From contig NZ_FMAF01000017.1 of NCBI RefSeq assembly GCF_900094565.1, forward strand, positions 62,001-126,000: a stretch of DNA of 64,000 bases, written 5' to 3'. The notes below the pieces were generated by a model. It worked only from the letters and a program-made list of their open reading frames with translations, was not told the DNA's origin and did not search any database. Positions 43,928 through 53,098 of the stretch are shown piece after piece (within the stretch, counting starts at the first letter, position 1; each line of letters begins with the position of its first letter). The position numbers and the translations under genes were made by a program. This DNA is from Martinezella lusitana (GTDB lineage Bacteria > Pseudomonadota > Alphaproteobacteria > Rhizobiales > Rhizobiaceae).

Positions 43928-45457
43928 ATGCCTGTGCATAAATCCGGCCCCTCGATCATCCGGCTGCATGATACGGACAACGTCGTCGTCGCGACGCGCC
44001 GGCTTGCGGAGGGCGAGAATATCGGTGAGGCTGTAACGTTAAGTGTCATTCCGAGCGGTCATAAGATTGCGATGCGCCCGATCCGGGAGAGCGAAGCGGT
44101 TCTGAAATACGGACAGGTCATCGGGTATGCGAGCCGAGACATCGCCGCGGGCGAGCAGGTTCACCTGCAAAATCTAGCCATGCTCGACAGCGCCGTTTCC
44201 CACGAATTTGCAATCGACGGCGGCCCAACGCCGCTCCTGCCGGAAAGTGAGCGCCGTACGTTCAAAGGCTACCTTCGTTCCACCGGTCTTGTCGGCACAC
44301 GCAACTATATCGGAATTATCACCTCGGTGAACTGTTCGGCGACGGTCGCCAAGGCGGTTGCCGACTATTTCAAGACGAACGGCTTCGGCAATTACGCCAA
44401 TGTCGATGGCGTTGTAGCGCTGACGCACGGGACAGGCTGTGCCATCCCCACCAATACGGAAGGCTTCACCTATCTCAGGCGTACGCTGAACGGTTACGCT
44501 CGCAATCCGAATTTCGCGGCGATCCTGATGATCGGCCTCGGCTGCGAGACGAATCAAATTAGCCATCTCGTCAAGGCTTTCGAGTTGGAAGAAGGCCCGC
44601 GCCTACGCACGATGACTATCCAGGGGCTGGGTGGCACGCGTAAAACCATTGAGGAGGCTGTCGGAATCATTCAGGAACTCCTCCCCGAGATCGATGCGGC
44701 GAACCGGACCGAGCAGCCGCTTTCGGGGATCAAGCTTGCCTTGCAGTGCGGTGGATCCGATGGCTATTCGGGCATCACCGCCAACCCGGCGCTGGGCTAC
44801 GCCGCCGATCTGCTCGTCAAGAACGGCGGGACGGCAGTGCTCAGCGAAACCCCCGAGATCTACGGCGCCGAACATCTCCTGACGCGCAGGGCAGCCACTC
44901 CCGAGATTGCCGTAAAGCTGATGGCGCGCATCGACTGGTGGCGAAACTACACGGAAAAAAACGGCGCCGAGCTCAACAACAACCCCTCGCATGGCAACAA
45001 GGAAGGTGGGCTGACTACCATCCTCGAAAAATCGCTTGGCGCCGTTGCCAAGGGCGGCTCGATGCCACTGATGGCGGTCTATGAATATGCCGAGCCGATC
45101 ACCGAGCCCGGTTTTGTTTTCATGGATACGCCAGGCTACGACCCGGTCGCCGTGACGGGCCAGGTTGCCGGCGGCTGCAACTTGATCGTCTTCACGACCG
45201 GCCGCGGTTCCGTCTCCGGTTTCAAGCCGGCGCCCTGCATCAAGGTTGCCACCAACAACGAGATGTACGAGCATATGAGCGAGGATATGGATATCAACTG
45301 CGGTGGCATCATTGACGGTAGCGATAGCATCCAGGCTGCCGGCGAACGCATATTCGAGAAGATCATTGCCATAGCTTCCGGCGACCGGACGCTGAGCGAG
45401 GGCTACAACTATGGTGACCTGGAATTCGTGCCTTGGCAAATAGGGGCGGTGACCTGA
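43928..45457 (+). CDS. UxaA/GarD-family dehydratase (altronate/galactarate dehydratase-like)
   Basis: A 509-residue protein with the full UxaA layout: an N-terminal SAF domain (residues about 10-90, VVVATRRLAEGENIG) and a C-terminal D-galactarate dehydratase/altronate hydrolase domain (THGTGCAIPTN, MIGLGCETNQI, LALQCGGSDGYSGITANPALG). Such enzymes dehydrate sugar acids to 2-keto-3-deoxy acids using Fe(II). The start at 43928 follows GGGAGATATCG. It is cotranscribed with the GntR gene, 17 bases downstream. The actual sugar acid is not determined; a deoxy-sugar acid fits the lactonase and mutarotase nearby. Confidence 0.9.
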   Translation: MPVHKSGPSIIRLHDTDNVVVATRRLAEGENIGEAVTLSVIPSGHKIAMRPIRESEAVLKYGQVIGYASRDIAAGEQVHLQNLAMLDSAVSHEFAIDGGPTPLLPESERRTFKGYLRSTGLVGTRNYIGIITSVNCSATVAKAVADYFKTNGFGNYANVDGVVALTHGTGCAIPTNTEGFTYLRRTLNGYARNPNFAAILMIGLGCETNQISHLVKAFELEEGPRLRTMTIQGLGGTRKTIEEAVGIIQELLPEIDAANRTEQPLSGIKLALQCGGSDGYSGITANPALGYAADLLVKNGGTAVLSETPEIYGAEHLLTRRAATPEIAVKLMARIDWWRNYTEKNGAELNNNPSHGNKEGGLTTILEKSLGAVAKGGSMPLMAVYEYAEPITEPGFVFMDTPGYDPVAVTGQVAGGCNLIVFTTGRGSVSGFKPAPCIKVATNNEMYEHMSEDMDINCGGIIDGSDSIQAAGERIFEKIIAIASGDRTLSEGYNYGDLEFVPWQIGAVT

Positions 45458-45474
45458 GACTGGGAAAGGATCGA

Positions 45475-46446
45475 ATGACGCATCGCACTCTTGCCTATGA
45501 AGTCATCGCCGATAAACTGCGAAAGGCCGTGCTTTCAAAAAGCCTTCCGGACGGAACGGTCCTTCTCGAAGGTCCGATCGGGGCACTCTTCGACTCCAGC
45601 CGCTCGCCGGTCAAGAAAGCCTTGGTTACTCTCGAAGCCGAAGGGCTTGTGCGCCGCTTTGATGGCCGCGGCGTGCTGGCTGGTGCAGAAGGCGGGCCTC
45701 TGCGCATAAGGATCACGTCCGAAATGCTGGGCCTGGACGACGAAGGATCGGCAAGTCCCAAGACCTTCGCGTGGCAAAACTTCTACTACGACTTCGAAAA
45801 CACCGTTATCCTGCGCGCGGTGTTCGGCCGCTTCAGGATCAACGAACTGGCGCTTGCCCGCCACTACAATGTTGGACGCACGGTTGCCGGCGACATTCTC
45901 AACCACGCCGCCGAGAGCGGTATCGTGGAACGTGACGAAAAATCCCGTTGGTGGATCAACCCGCTCGACGAGGAGCGCTTCCGAAACATCTACGAGGTGC
46001 GCCTGCTCCTGGAACCTGCTGCGCTGAAGAGCGCTATGCAACGCATTCCAGCTGACACGCTGGAAACGATGCGTCAGCGACTGATCGAAGTTTCAGATAG
46101 GTTCCCGCAAATCGCAAGTGCCGAACTCGACTCACTCGAGGAAGATCTGCACATCACCACACTGCAGTACAGCGCCAATGGAGAGATCCTCGAAGCGTTG
46201 AAGCGGACGCGTTGCGTACTTGTCGCCGGCAAGCACATCCAACGCGCGGTCCGCGGCACGCGACCCATCGACGCATTCATGGACGAGCATCTGGCCATCA
46301 TGAACGCGATCGCCGCCGGCAACTATCCGCTCGCCGAGCAGGCATTGACGTCACACCTTCAAGCATCGAGCACGAAAGCCAAGGAGCGTCTGCAGGCCTA
46401 TCTCGCCACCTCGAAGGGGACGCCGATTTCCTATGTGCTCGATTGA
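45475..46446 (+). CDS. GntR-type regulator with two winged-helix domains and an FCD domain
   Basis: A 323-residue protein starting at ATG 45475 (GGAAAGGATCGA upstream). Residues about 5-70 form a GntR winged helix (LAYEVIADKLRKAV, SSRSPVKKALVTLEAEGLV). Residues about 105-163 look like a second one (FRINELALARHYNVGRTVAGDIL, ESGIVERDEKSRWW). An FCD ligand-binding domain follows (residues about 165-300, RFRNIYEVRLLLEPAALK, later DEHLAIMNAIAAGNY). Ordinary FadR-subfamily proteins have one winged helix and about 230 residues. It probably controls the UxaA-like and DapA-like genes through the palindrome at 43855. Confidence 0.87.
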   Translation: MTHRTLAYEVIADKLRKAVLSKSLPDGTVLLEGPIGALFDSSRSPVKKALVTLEAEGLVRRFDGRGVLAGAEGGPLRIRITSEMLGLDDEGSASPKTFAWQNFYYDFENTVILRAVFGRFRINELALARHYNVGRTVAGDILNHAAESGIVERDEKSRWWINPLDEERFRNIYEVRLLLEPAALKSAMQRIPADTLETMRQRLIEVSDRFPQIASAELDSLEEDLHITTLQYSANGEILEALKRTRCVLVAGKHIQRAVRGTRPIDAFMDEHLAIMNAIAAGNYPLAEQALTSHLQASSTKAKERLQAYLATSKGTPISYVLD

Positions 46447-46458
46447 CGTAGAAGCTCG

Positions 46459-47115
46459 TTACGCCTTTCCCTTTACCTGCTGCTCGGAGATGATCTGTTC
46501 CTTGATCACCTCGCGTAGCGTCTGTGCAAGGTTCGGCGTGGCGCTGGAGCAGCAGACCACAATCGAGCTGCTTGGCGCCTCAAGCGACATATAGCCGTGC
46601 TTCATTGTACTATCGAGATAGATGCTATCGCCCTCGTCCAGGTCGGTCGGTTCGTAATACTCGCTGAACAGCCTGACCTTGCCTTTGAGGACGAGAATAA
46701 ACTCCTCCCCGACATGAGCCGTCAGCGGCCCCATCTGCTCCGGCGTTAACGCACGCACCTCAATATGGATCGGGATGATGCGCTTGTGGGCGACGTCGGA
46801 GGAGAGGTAACTGTAGCGGTAATATTGCCGGTCGAGTTGCTGCCCTTCAAGCTTGCGGCTGATGCTGCGTCGCGCAACGACGAGTGGCGGCGTAGGCTCA
46901 TTGGACGACGAGTTCAGGAGGTCGCCAATCTCGACGCCGAGCCCGTGCGAAAGCTTGAGGATTGTATCAAAATTCGGCGAGATGTGGCCGTTCTCCACTT
47001 TGGAAAGAGTGGAGGTCGCGATTCCGGTCATTGAGCTGACTTCCGCAAGCGTCCATCCGTGGTAGGAGCGCCGGTCCTTCAGTAGCTTGCCGAGGTTTTT
47101 AACTTTCTCGTTCAT
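46459..47115 (-). CDS. XRE-family regulator with C-terminal cupin domain
   Basis: A 218-residue regulator of the PuuR type: an N-terminal helix-turn-helix (LAEVSSMTGIATSTLSKVENG, residues about 21-41) and a C-terminal cupin (residues about 120-195, with TAHVGEEFILVLKGKVRL and HGYMSLEAPSS). ATG 47115 gives the natural N-terminus MNEKVKNLGKLLKDRR; the frame is open to 47157 but the extra residues have no support. It is encoded behind the polyamine-type ABC permeases, 43 bases past the last stop, so it is probably part of that operon and regulates it in response to the transported compound or a product. Confidence 0.9.
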   Translation of the reverse strand: MNEKVKNLGKLLKDRRSYHGWTLAEVSSMTGIATSTLSKVENGHISPNFDTILKLSHGLGVEIGDLLNSSSNEPTPPLVVARRSISRKLEGQQLDRQYYRYSYLSSDVAHKRIIPIHIEVRALTPEQMGPLTAHVGEEFILVLKGKVRLFSEYYEPTDLDEGDSIYLDSTMKHGYMSLEAPSSSIVVCCSSATPNLAQTLREVIKEQIISEQQVKGKA

Positions 47116-47158
47116 GTCGTGCCGTGTTTTCCAATCTGGCCGGTGGCTTTCGTCCAAG

Positions 47159-47956
47159 TCATGATTTCCGCTCTATACTCTTTCGCAGCGACATAGCCCC
47201 GAGGGTCGCGAACAGAAACGTCACACAAAGCACAACCGAAACGAGCGCGTTGATTTCGGGAGTGAAGCCGGTCCGCATCATCGCCCAAAGCCGCATGGGA
47301 AGCGTTGTTTCCCCACCGACGAGAAAAAACGTTACCAATGTTTCGTCGAACGAGAGCGCAAATGCAAGTAGGGAACTTGTAACGAGCGCCGAGCGCAGTT
47401 GCGGAAATACAACGTACACAAAGGTTTCCCAACCATTTGCTCCGAGATCGCGCGAGGCTTCGATCTGCGAATCTTCGAGCGCATCGAGTCTGATAGAAAT
47501 CATCCGGTAGATCACGGCCAGAATCAATACGACATGACCGGCGGTGACCGTGATCAAGCTGCGGTCGATCCCAATCTGTCGGAACGCGATCAGGAGAGAA
47601 ATGCCGGTGATGATCGCGGGCAGCACGAAGGGTAGGAAGATCACGAACTCGACATAGGACTGACCGCGGCGCGCGCCGGTTTTCATGTAGTAGGCGAGGC
47701 CAAGCGAAATCGCGCTTGCTATGACCACGGCACAGACACCGACCATCAGCGAGTTGGTGAGCGCCTCTATGAGCTGCGAATTGCTAGCGACCTTGCCGTA
47801 CCACTGCAGGCTGTAGTCCGACCAGTCGAGCTTGCGGTCCTTGATGCCGATGAAGGAGAGCAGGATGACGATAACGGCGGGCGCGTAGAGCACCGCAAAG
47901 GTGATGCCACCGACGATCCAGAGCAGGGTGACGGTGATGCGTTCGAGCAAGGTCAT
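47159..47956 (-). CDS. Polyamine-type ABC importer permease (PotC-like)
   Basis: A 265-residue permease with about six membrane segments (first LLWIVGGITFAVLYAPAVIVI). The EAA loop reads EASRDLGANGWETFVYVVFPQL near residues 165-186. Its start overlaps the stop of the PotB-like permease gene by four bases. It belongs to the spermidine/putrescine/opine importer family. Established knowledge: rhizobial members of this family transport opines, amino acids and phosphonates as well as polyamines, so the substrate is open. Confidence 0.92.
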   Translation of the reverse strand: MTLLERITVTLLWIVGGITFAVLYAPAVIVILLSFIGIKDRKLDWSDYSLQWYGKVASNSQLIEALTNSLMVGVCAVVIASAISLGLAYYMKTGARRGQSYVEFVIFLPFVLPAIITGISLLIAFRQIGIDRSLITVTAGHVVLILAVIYRMISIRLDALEDSQIEASRDLGANGWETFVYVVFPQLRSALVTSSLLAFALSFDETLVTFFLVGGETTLPMRLWAMMRTGFTPEINALVSVVLCVTFLFATLGAMSLRKSIERKS

Positions 47957-48852
47957 TTGATCCTCGCGGTGCGCGAAATGAGAGAAGCAAGCGCAATCAA
48001 CGCCACGACTGCGAAAAGCAGCATGACGGCAAGCGCTGCGCCGAACGGCCAGTTGAAGGCCATGCCGAACTGGCTCCAGACGGCGCGGCCGAAGGTGAAG
48101 CCCTCGCTGCCGCCAACCATCTGCGGCGTTAGGTAGTCGCCAAGCGCAATCACCATGACGAAGAGCGCGGCAGCGATCGAGCCCGGCAGGCTGAGTGGCA
48201 GGACCACAGTCAGGAATATCTGCCCGGGCTTTGCCCCGAGATCGGCCGCCGCCGCGATCAGCGACGACGGAATGCGTTCCAGCGCCAGGAAGATCGGGAG
48301 GATGCCAAATGGCAGGTAGATCACCGCCATCGTCAACATAACCGCCGTCTGGTTGAAAATGAAAAGCCTGCTCGGCATGTCGATAACGCCGAGCGTCAAC
48401 AGGGTCGAGTTCAGGAAGCCGTTGAAGCCGAGGATACTGCGCATCGCATAGATCTTCACCACATAGTTCATCACCAGCGGAAGCGCGCTCAGCAGCAGAA
48501 GGAGATAGCGCGCTGAGCCCTCCAGCCGCCAGATCAGATAGGAGAGGATGTATCCAAAGACGAGCGATATCAGCGCCACGATGAAGGCGAGCTTCAGCGT
48601 GCCGTAGAAAACATAGAGGTAGCTGCCGCTGGTGAAGAAAGCGGCGTAGTTGGCGAAGGTCAAGTCGCCCGTCAGCCTGCCGTTGTCCTGCTCCAGGAAA
48701 CTCGACGCAAGAAACGAAACAAGCGGAAGCAAGATCATGACGGTCGGCAGGCCGTACACCAGCAGACTGGCAATGGGCTTGCCAAGGCCCCGCGTTGGTT
48801 TGGAGGGAGCTTGCGCGATGTCGATAGCGGAAGGGGAGGTGGCGATGCTCAT
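47953..48852 (-). CDS. Polyamine-type ABC importer permease (PotB-like)
   Basis: A 299-residue permease, partner of the PotC-like protein. Membrane segments start with IASLLVYGLPTVMILLPLVSFLA. The EAA loop reads IAAAADLGAKPGQIFLTVVLPLSLPG. The start at ATG 48852 has GAGGATGAGGTC upstream and lies five bases after the ATPase stop; the frame open to 48924 would overlap the ATPase gene. The gene order ATPase, PotB, PotC is standard. Confidence 0.92.
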   Translation of the reverse strand: MSIATSPSAIDIAQAPSKPTRGLGKPIASLLVYGLPTVMILLPLVSFLASSFLEQDNGRLTGDLTFANYAAFFTSGSYLYVFYGTLKLAFIVALISLVFGYILSYLIWRLEGSARYLLLLLSALPLVMNYVVKIYAMRSILGFNGFLNSTLLTLGVIDMPSRLFIFNQTAVMLTMAVIYLPFGILPIFLALERIPSSLIAAAADLGAKPGQIFLTVVLPLSLPGSIAAALFVMVIALGDYLTPQMVGGSEGFTFGRAVWSQFGMAFNWPFGAALAVMLLFAVVALIALASLISRTARIK

Positions 48853-48856
48853 GACC

Positions 48857-49972
48857 TCATCCTCTCGGCAGGAAGCTGACATCGGCTTCCGACCAACGCA
48901 GCATGACGTCGTTGCCCGCTGCAAGGCTTCGGGTCGATAGCGTCGTCGGTACTCTTACCTTGACGCGATGTTCGCCCGATGCACCGACGGATAGAGAAAG
49001 CTGTGTGCTCGCGCCCAGAAAAGTAATGGACTCAAGCCGCGCGCTCGCGATGCGCTCGTCGGATCGAAGGTCGCTGCCATCACAAAGCCGGAGGCTTTCC
49101 GGCCGGATCGCCAGCAGCAATTCGCCGTGCTGGCCCGCAGTGGCGGCATGCCTGCCGAGCGGACTTTCGATACTTGGTGCCGGTGGCAGTCCGCTGGCGA
49201 CCGCCGGCAGAATGTTGTTCTCGCCGAAGAACTTAGCGACGAATTCGCTCTTAGGATTGTAGTAGATCTCCTGCGGCGTGCCGACCTGAACGAGATTGCC
49301 ATGGTCCATCACGGCGATCCGGTCCGACATGGAGATAGCTTCTTCCTGGTCGTGCGTAATGAAGACGAAGGTCGTACAGATGCGCCGCTGCAACTCTTTG
49401 AGGAATTCCTGCATTGAGCGCCTGAGTTCTGCGTCGAGCGCAGCCAGGGGCTCATCGAGCAGGATTACTTGCGGCTCACAGACGATTGCGCGCGCTAGCG
49501 CCACGCGTTGACGCTGACCGCCGGAAAGTTCGGCCGGATATCGGCCTGCCTTATCGCCGAGGTTGACCGTACCGAGAACCGCTTCGACCCGCCGCTTGAT
49601 CTCGCCAGCCGGCGTCTTGCGGATACGCAGGCCGTAACCGACATTGCGTGCCACCGTCATATGCGGGAACAGCGCATAGTCCTGAAACACTGTGTTAAAC
49701 GGCCGTTTGTGGATGGGCACCTGCGCTATGTCGGTACCGCGCAGGAGGATTTTGCCTGCGGTTGGGCGCGTGAAGCCGCCGATCATCCGAAGGATGGTCG
49801 TCTTGCCCGAGCCTGAAGGGCCAAGGATGGTGAGAAACTCACCATCCCGAATATCCAGATCGACGGGGCTCAGCACGCCAATGCTTTTGTAGGATTTGGT
49901 TACCCCGACGAGCTGGATGACGTTCTGTCTCCCGGCGGCCAGATCTGCAGTATCGGAAAGCAGTGCGCTCAT
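48857..49972 (-). CDS. Polyamine-type ABC importer ATP-binding protein (PotA-like)
   Basis: A 371-residue ATPase starting at ATG 49972, which overlaps the binding-protein stop by three bases (ATGA). It has Walker A (GPSGSGKTT), signature LSGGQRQR, Walker B (VILLDEPLAALDA), switch His (FITHDQ) and a C-terminal TOBE_2 domain (LLAIRPESLRL). The frame is open back to 50170, but that extension lies inside the binding-protein gene and has no motif. It is the third gene of the aminotransferase-transporter operon. Confidence 0.94.
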   Translation of the reverse strand: MSALLSDTADLAAGRQNVIQLVGVTKSYKSIGVLSPVDLDIRDGEFLTILGPSGSGKTTILRMIGGFTRPTAGKILLRGTDIAQVPIHKRPFNTVFQDYALFPHMTVARNVGYGLRIRKTPAGEIKRRVEAVLGTVNLGDKAGRYPAELSGGQRQRVALARAIVCEPQVILLDEPLAALDAELRRSMQEFLKELQRRICTTFVFITHDQEEAISMSDRIAVMDHGNLVQVGTPQEIYYNPKSEFVAKFFGENNILPAVASGLPPAPSIESPLGRHAATAGQHGELLLAIRPESLRLCDGSDLRSDERIASARLESITFLGASTQLSLSVGASGEHRVKVRVPTTLSTRSLAAGNDVMLRWSEADVSFLPRG

Positions 49973-51018
49973 GGTTGTACCGGTGTCGCCTTGATCTCGT
50001 TCCAGACCTCGATACGTTTTGCAAAGTCCTCGGGCGCCTGCAGGAAGATCAGCTTGTCGGCATAGGTGAGGCCTGCATCGATGTTGACGGCCTGGTTTGT
50101 CGTGTTGCCATAGCCGGTTTTCGTACTGATGTAGGTGCCAACCGCGGGATCCAGCATTGCATTGATCCATGCGTGGGCGAGATCGAGATCGCGCGCCTTG
50201 GCGCTGATCGCCCAGCAGTCGATCCAGCCGATCGCACCTTCCTTCGGGATGACGAGACCGACATTGGCACCCTGTTTCTTCAGCATCGGTGCCTGCGGCT
50301 CGCCCATCGACATCATCAGATCGATGCCGCCCTGCGCGAAGATGCTGACTCCGTCATCGAAGCCGGCATAATAGCTGGCGACATTCGCCTTCTGGGCAAG
50401 CAGTTTCTTCTTCACCTGGTCGAACTGCTCATCGGTAAGGTTGAACGGGTCGCGGATGCCGAGCGTCAGCGCCGCCGTCACGATGGCGTTATTGGCGTCG
50501 TCCATGACAATGACGCGGCCCTTGTACTTTTCGTCCCAGAGCACTTCCCAGCTGACCGGCGGCGTATTGAACGTGTCGGCATTATAGATGAGCGGGATGG
50601 AGCCCCAGGCGAAGGGCGCGGCATAGGTCTTGCCGTCGAAGACGATCGCCGAGACATTCTTGAAAGCGCCGGCAAGGTTCTTGGCATTCGGCAGCTTCGA
50701 ACTGTCGAGCGGCTGGATCAGCTTTTCCTGAGTAAGGCGCTTGTAGGAGGATGTCTCTATCGCAATCACATCGAAATCGGCGCCTTCCGAAGCCGTCATC
50801 TTGGCGAAGATCTCGTCGACGCTGCCGGTATAGCTGACGCTGACGGAGGCGCCGGTCTGCGCCTCGAATGCCTTGACCCACTGATCGTCTGCATAGCCTT
50901 CCCAGGTGAGCATCCGCAGCTCCTTGCCGGCCGCACGTGCTGGCCGGACTAAAGCCGGAGCAGCGAGAGCCCCGACGGCCACCGCAGTGGACGCGGTCAG
51001 AAATTCACGTCTTTTCAT
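49969..51018 (-). CDS. Polyamine-type ABC importer binding protein (PotD-like)
   Basis: A 349-residue periplasmic binding protein with a twin-arginine signal (MKRREFLTASTAVAVGALA, cleavage near ARA). The start at ATG 51018 has GGGGA upstream and overlaps the aminotransferase stop (ATGA). The fold begins with LRMLTWEGYADDQWVKAFE, typical of PotD/PotF-type proteins, and contains FDVIAIETSSYKRL and AWGSIPLIYNAD. Aromatic/acidic ligand residues cannot be assigned by eye. Coupling to a class IV aminotransferase suggests an amine or amino-acid ligand. Confidence 0.92.
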   Translation of the reverse strand: MKRREFLTASTAVAVGALAAPALVRPARAAGKELRMLTWEGYADDQWVKAFEAQTGASVSVSYTGSVDEIFAKMTASEGADFDVIAIETSSYKRLTQEKLIQPLDSSKLPNAKNLAGAFKNVSAIVFDGKTYAAPFAWGSIPLIYNADTFNTPPVSWEVLWDEKYKGRVIVMDDANNAIVTAALTLGIRDPFNLTDEQFDQVKKKLLAQKANVASYYAGFDDGVSIFAQGGIDLMMSMGEPQAPMLKKQGANVGLVIPKEGAIGWIDCWAISAKARDLDLAHAWINAMLDPAVGTYISTKTGYGNTTNQAVNIDAGLTYADKLIFLQAPEDFAKRIEVWNEIKATPVQP

Positions 51019-51950
51019 TTGCGTTCCCCTTCGAACGAAGTTGTTTTGATTGAATAATCGACCGGTGTCTGATGCCATCCAGCTTTATGCTGTTTCCAGT
51101 AGGACGACTTGAGCCTGAGGCTGACCCCGCCCGGTCTGCCGTTGCCCATGATGTGGTCGCCGATCCTCGATACGGGCATCACGCCGCCCGCCGTCGTCGT
51201 GCAGAACATTTCGTCCGCCGATGCCAGATCATCGCTGGTCAGAGGTGCGATGCGGGCTGGAATGCCGAGCATTCCGCACAATTCCAGCACGGAACGGCGG
51301 GTAATGCCTTCGAGCACTCCGCGATCCGGCGTCAGCACTTCGCCGTCCTTGACGATGAAAACGTTGAAGCCCGGCCCCTCGGTCACGAACCCTTCCGCAT
51401 CCAGGAGCACCGCCGTGTCCGCGCCGGCGTCATGGGCTTCGAAGAGACCGCGGGTCAGATCGCCCCAATGGTAGTTCTTGATGGTAGGATCGATCGATGC
51501 GGACGCGATGCGCGGCACGGAAGCAATATGCAGATGTGCTCCTCTCTCCTGCACATCGAGCGGGATCACGTCGATCCACGGGATCGCGTAGACGATCAGC
51601 TTGTTGTCGCAATCCTGCGGGCGACGGGATCCGAAAATCCGCGGCCTGCCACGTGTGCAGATCATCGCGACATAGGAGTCACGCAGGCCGGACAAAGCGA
51701 CGCACCGCATGGCAATCTCGCCGATCTCGGCCATAGAAGAAGGCGGCGAAAGGCGCAGTCCCTTCAATGAGCGCTCGAACCGGTCGAGATGATCCTGCAG
51801 ACGAAAGAAAGCGCCGTCGCGGACATGGACGACGTCATAGGTCACGTCGGAGCGGGTAAAGCCCCAGTCGAGAACAGAAATCGCAGCTTCACCGGCCGGG
51901 ACGAATTTCCCGTCAGAAAATGCAGCACCTTTTGAGAAGTCGGCAGTCAT
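51015..51950 (-). CDS. Class IV aminotransferase (D-amino-acid/branched-chain type)
   Basis: A 311-residue PLP enzyme of fold type IV. The Schiff-base Lys is in DPTIKNYHWGDLTRGL near residue 158, and the PLP-contacting segment is FVTEGPGFNVFIV. The family includes D-alanine and branched-chain aminotransferases, (R)-amine transaminases and aminodeoxychorismate lyase. It heads the five-gene transporter operon and overlaps the binding-protein start, so its substrate is probably the imported compound or a derivative. It is divergent from the aldo-keto reductase gene. Confidence 0.9.
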   Translation of the reverse strand: MTADFSKGAAFSDGKFVPAGEAAISVLDWGFTRSDVTYDVVHVRDGAFFRLQDHLDRFERSLKGLRLSPPSSMAEIGEIAMRCVALSGLRDSYVAMICTRGRPRIFGSRRPQDCDNKLIVYAIPWIDVIPLDVQERGAHLHIASVPRIASASIDPTIKNYHWGDLTRGLFEAHDAGADTAVLLDAEGFVTEGPGFNVFIVKDGEVLTPDRGVLEGITRRSVLELCGMLGIPARIAPLTSDDLASADEMFCTTTAGGVMPVSRIGDHIMGNGRPGGVSLRLKSSYWKQHKAGWHQTPVDYSIKTTSFEGERK

Positions 51951-52056
51951 GTTGAGGTCTTCTATGCTCGAAACCGATGTTCAGAAGCTGACAAAATCTT
52001 TGCGCATATGCAAGTTAATTTTCTCAAAAGAAATTTATTGACACAACGGAAAGAGA

Positions 52057-53094
52057 ATGAAAATTAAAAGCAAGCTGGATTTCCTGCGCTTTTCGGATGG
52101 AATTTTCATGAAAGAAAAATTTGAGAAACGACGCCTTGGCACCACGAAGCTGGAGGCGACCACGCTCGGTCTCGGCACGACGGCAATCGGAGGCCTCTAT
52201 TCCGCGACTAGCGAAAAGTCCGCTGAACAGACAATGGAAACGGCTTGGCAACTCGGCGTTCGCTTTTTCGACAGCGCGCCGCAATATGGAAATGGTATGG
52301 CCGAACAGCGCCTGGGCGCGTTTCTCAAAACCAAGTCACGCAACGACTATGTGCTCTGCACGAAGGTCGGCCGTCTGCTCCGCCTGCCCGAGAAACCGGA
52401 GGGCGAAGACGCTTATTACAAGGGCACGCCGCCGGAGCGCCCAGTTTTCGATTTCAGCTATGACGGCGTGATGATCTCTATCGAAGAGAGCTTGAAGCGC
52501 CTCGGCGCCGACCGCATTGACGTGCTTCATATTCACGATCCGGATAATCACTACGCCCAGGCTATCGACGGCGCCTACAAGGCGCTCGACAGATTGCGCA
52601 GCGAGGGCACGATCGGCGCGGTTGGCGCCGGCATGAATCAGAGCGAAATGCTTGCCGAATTCGCCCGCAACGGCAATTTTGACTGCTTCCTGCTTGCTGG
52701 CCGCTACACGCTGCTGGAACAGGGAGCACTTGCCGATTTCCTGCCGCTTTGTGTCGAGAAGAACATCTCCGTCGTTATCGGCGGCGTCTATAACAGCGGA
52801 TTGCTGGCTGATCCAAAAGCGGGCGCGAAGTTCAACTATCAGGACGCGAACCAATCGCTGATTGACAGAGCGCTGCGGCTAGAGGCGGTCTGCTTGAGCC
52901 ACGGTGTACCGCTGAAGGTGGCGGCGATCCAGTTTCCGCTCGCCCATCCGGCCGTTGCAAGCATCCTGACAGGCGCCCGCAGCCCCACGGAGATGGAGGA
53001 GAACGCAACCCATTTCCGTCAGCCGATACCAGCTGCGCTCTGGCAGGACTTGAAGGCTGAGTGCCTTATCGCCGCCGAAGCGCCGACAGCGTGA
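52057..53094 (+). CDS. Aldo-keto reductase, D-threo-aldose/L-fucose dehydrogenase-like
   Basis: A 345-residue AKR. The catalytic tetrad is visible: D72 and Y77 (FDSAPQYGNG), K103 (CTKVGR) and His in VLHIHDPDNHY. Members of this branch oxidise L-fucose, other D-threo-aldoses or pyridoxal at C1 with NAD(P). The start at 52057 has GGAAAGAG upstream; the ATG at 52108 (KEKFEKRRLG) is an equally good alternative, as family members often begin there. It starts a five-gene plus-strand unit with the lactonase, DUF1349, FucU and DoxX genes. Confidence 0.9.
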   Translation: MKIKSKLDFLRFSDGIFMKEKFEKRRLGTTKLEATTLGLGTTAIGGLYSATSEKSAEQTMETAWQLGVRFFDSAPQYGNGMAEQRLGAFLKTKSRNDYVLCTKVGRLLRLPEKPEGEDAYYKGTPPERPVFDFSYDGVMISIEESLKRLGADRIDVLHIHDPDNHYAQAIDGAYKALDRLRSEGTIGAVGAGMNQSEMLAEFARNGNFDCFLLAGRYTLLEQGALADFLPLCVEKNISVVIGGVYNSGLLADPKAGAKFNYQDANQSLIDRALRLEAVCLSHGVPLKVAAIQFPLAHPAVASILTGARSPTEMEENATHFRQPIPAALWQDLKAECLIAAEAPTA

Positions 53095-53098
53095 GCCG

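Noticed and set aside
44603..45439. Minus-strand open frame of 278 codons opposite the UxaA-like gene
   Set aside because: Antisense shadow; the plus strand carries all UxaA motifs.
49973..50170. N-terminal extension of the PotA-like ATPase
   Set aside because: It lies inside the binding-protein gene and has no ABC motif; the ATG at 49972 overlaps the upstream stop in the normal coupled way.
51951..52056. GCATATGC and TTGACA in the divergent region between the class IV aminotransferase and AKR genes
   Set aside because: The palindrome is only eight bases and the TTGACA has no good -10 partner, so neither supports a defined operator or promoter.
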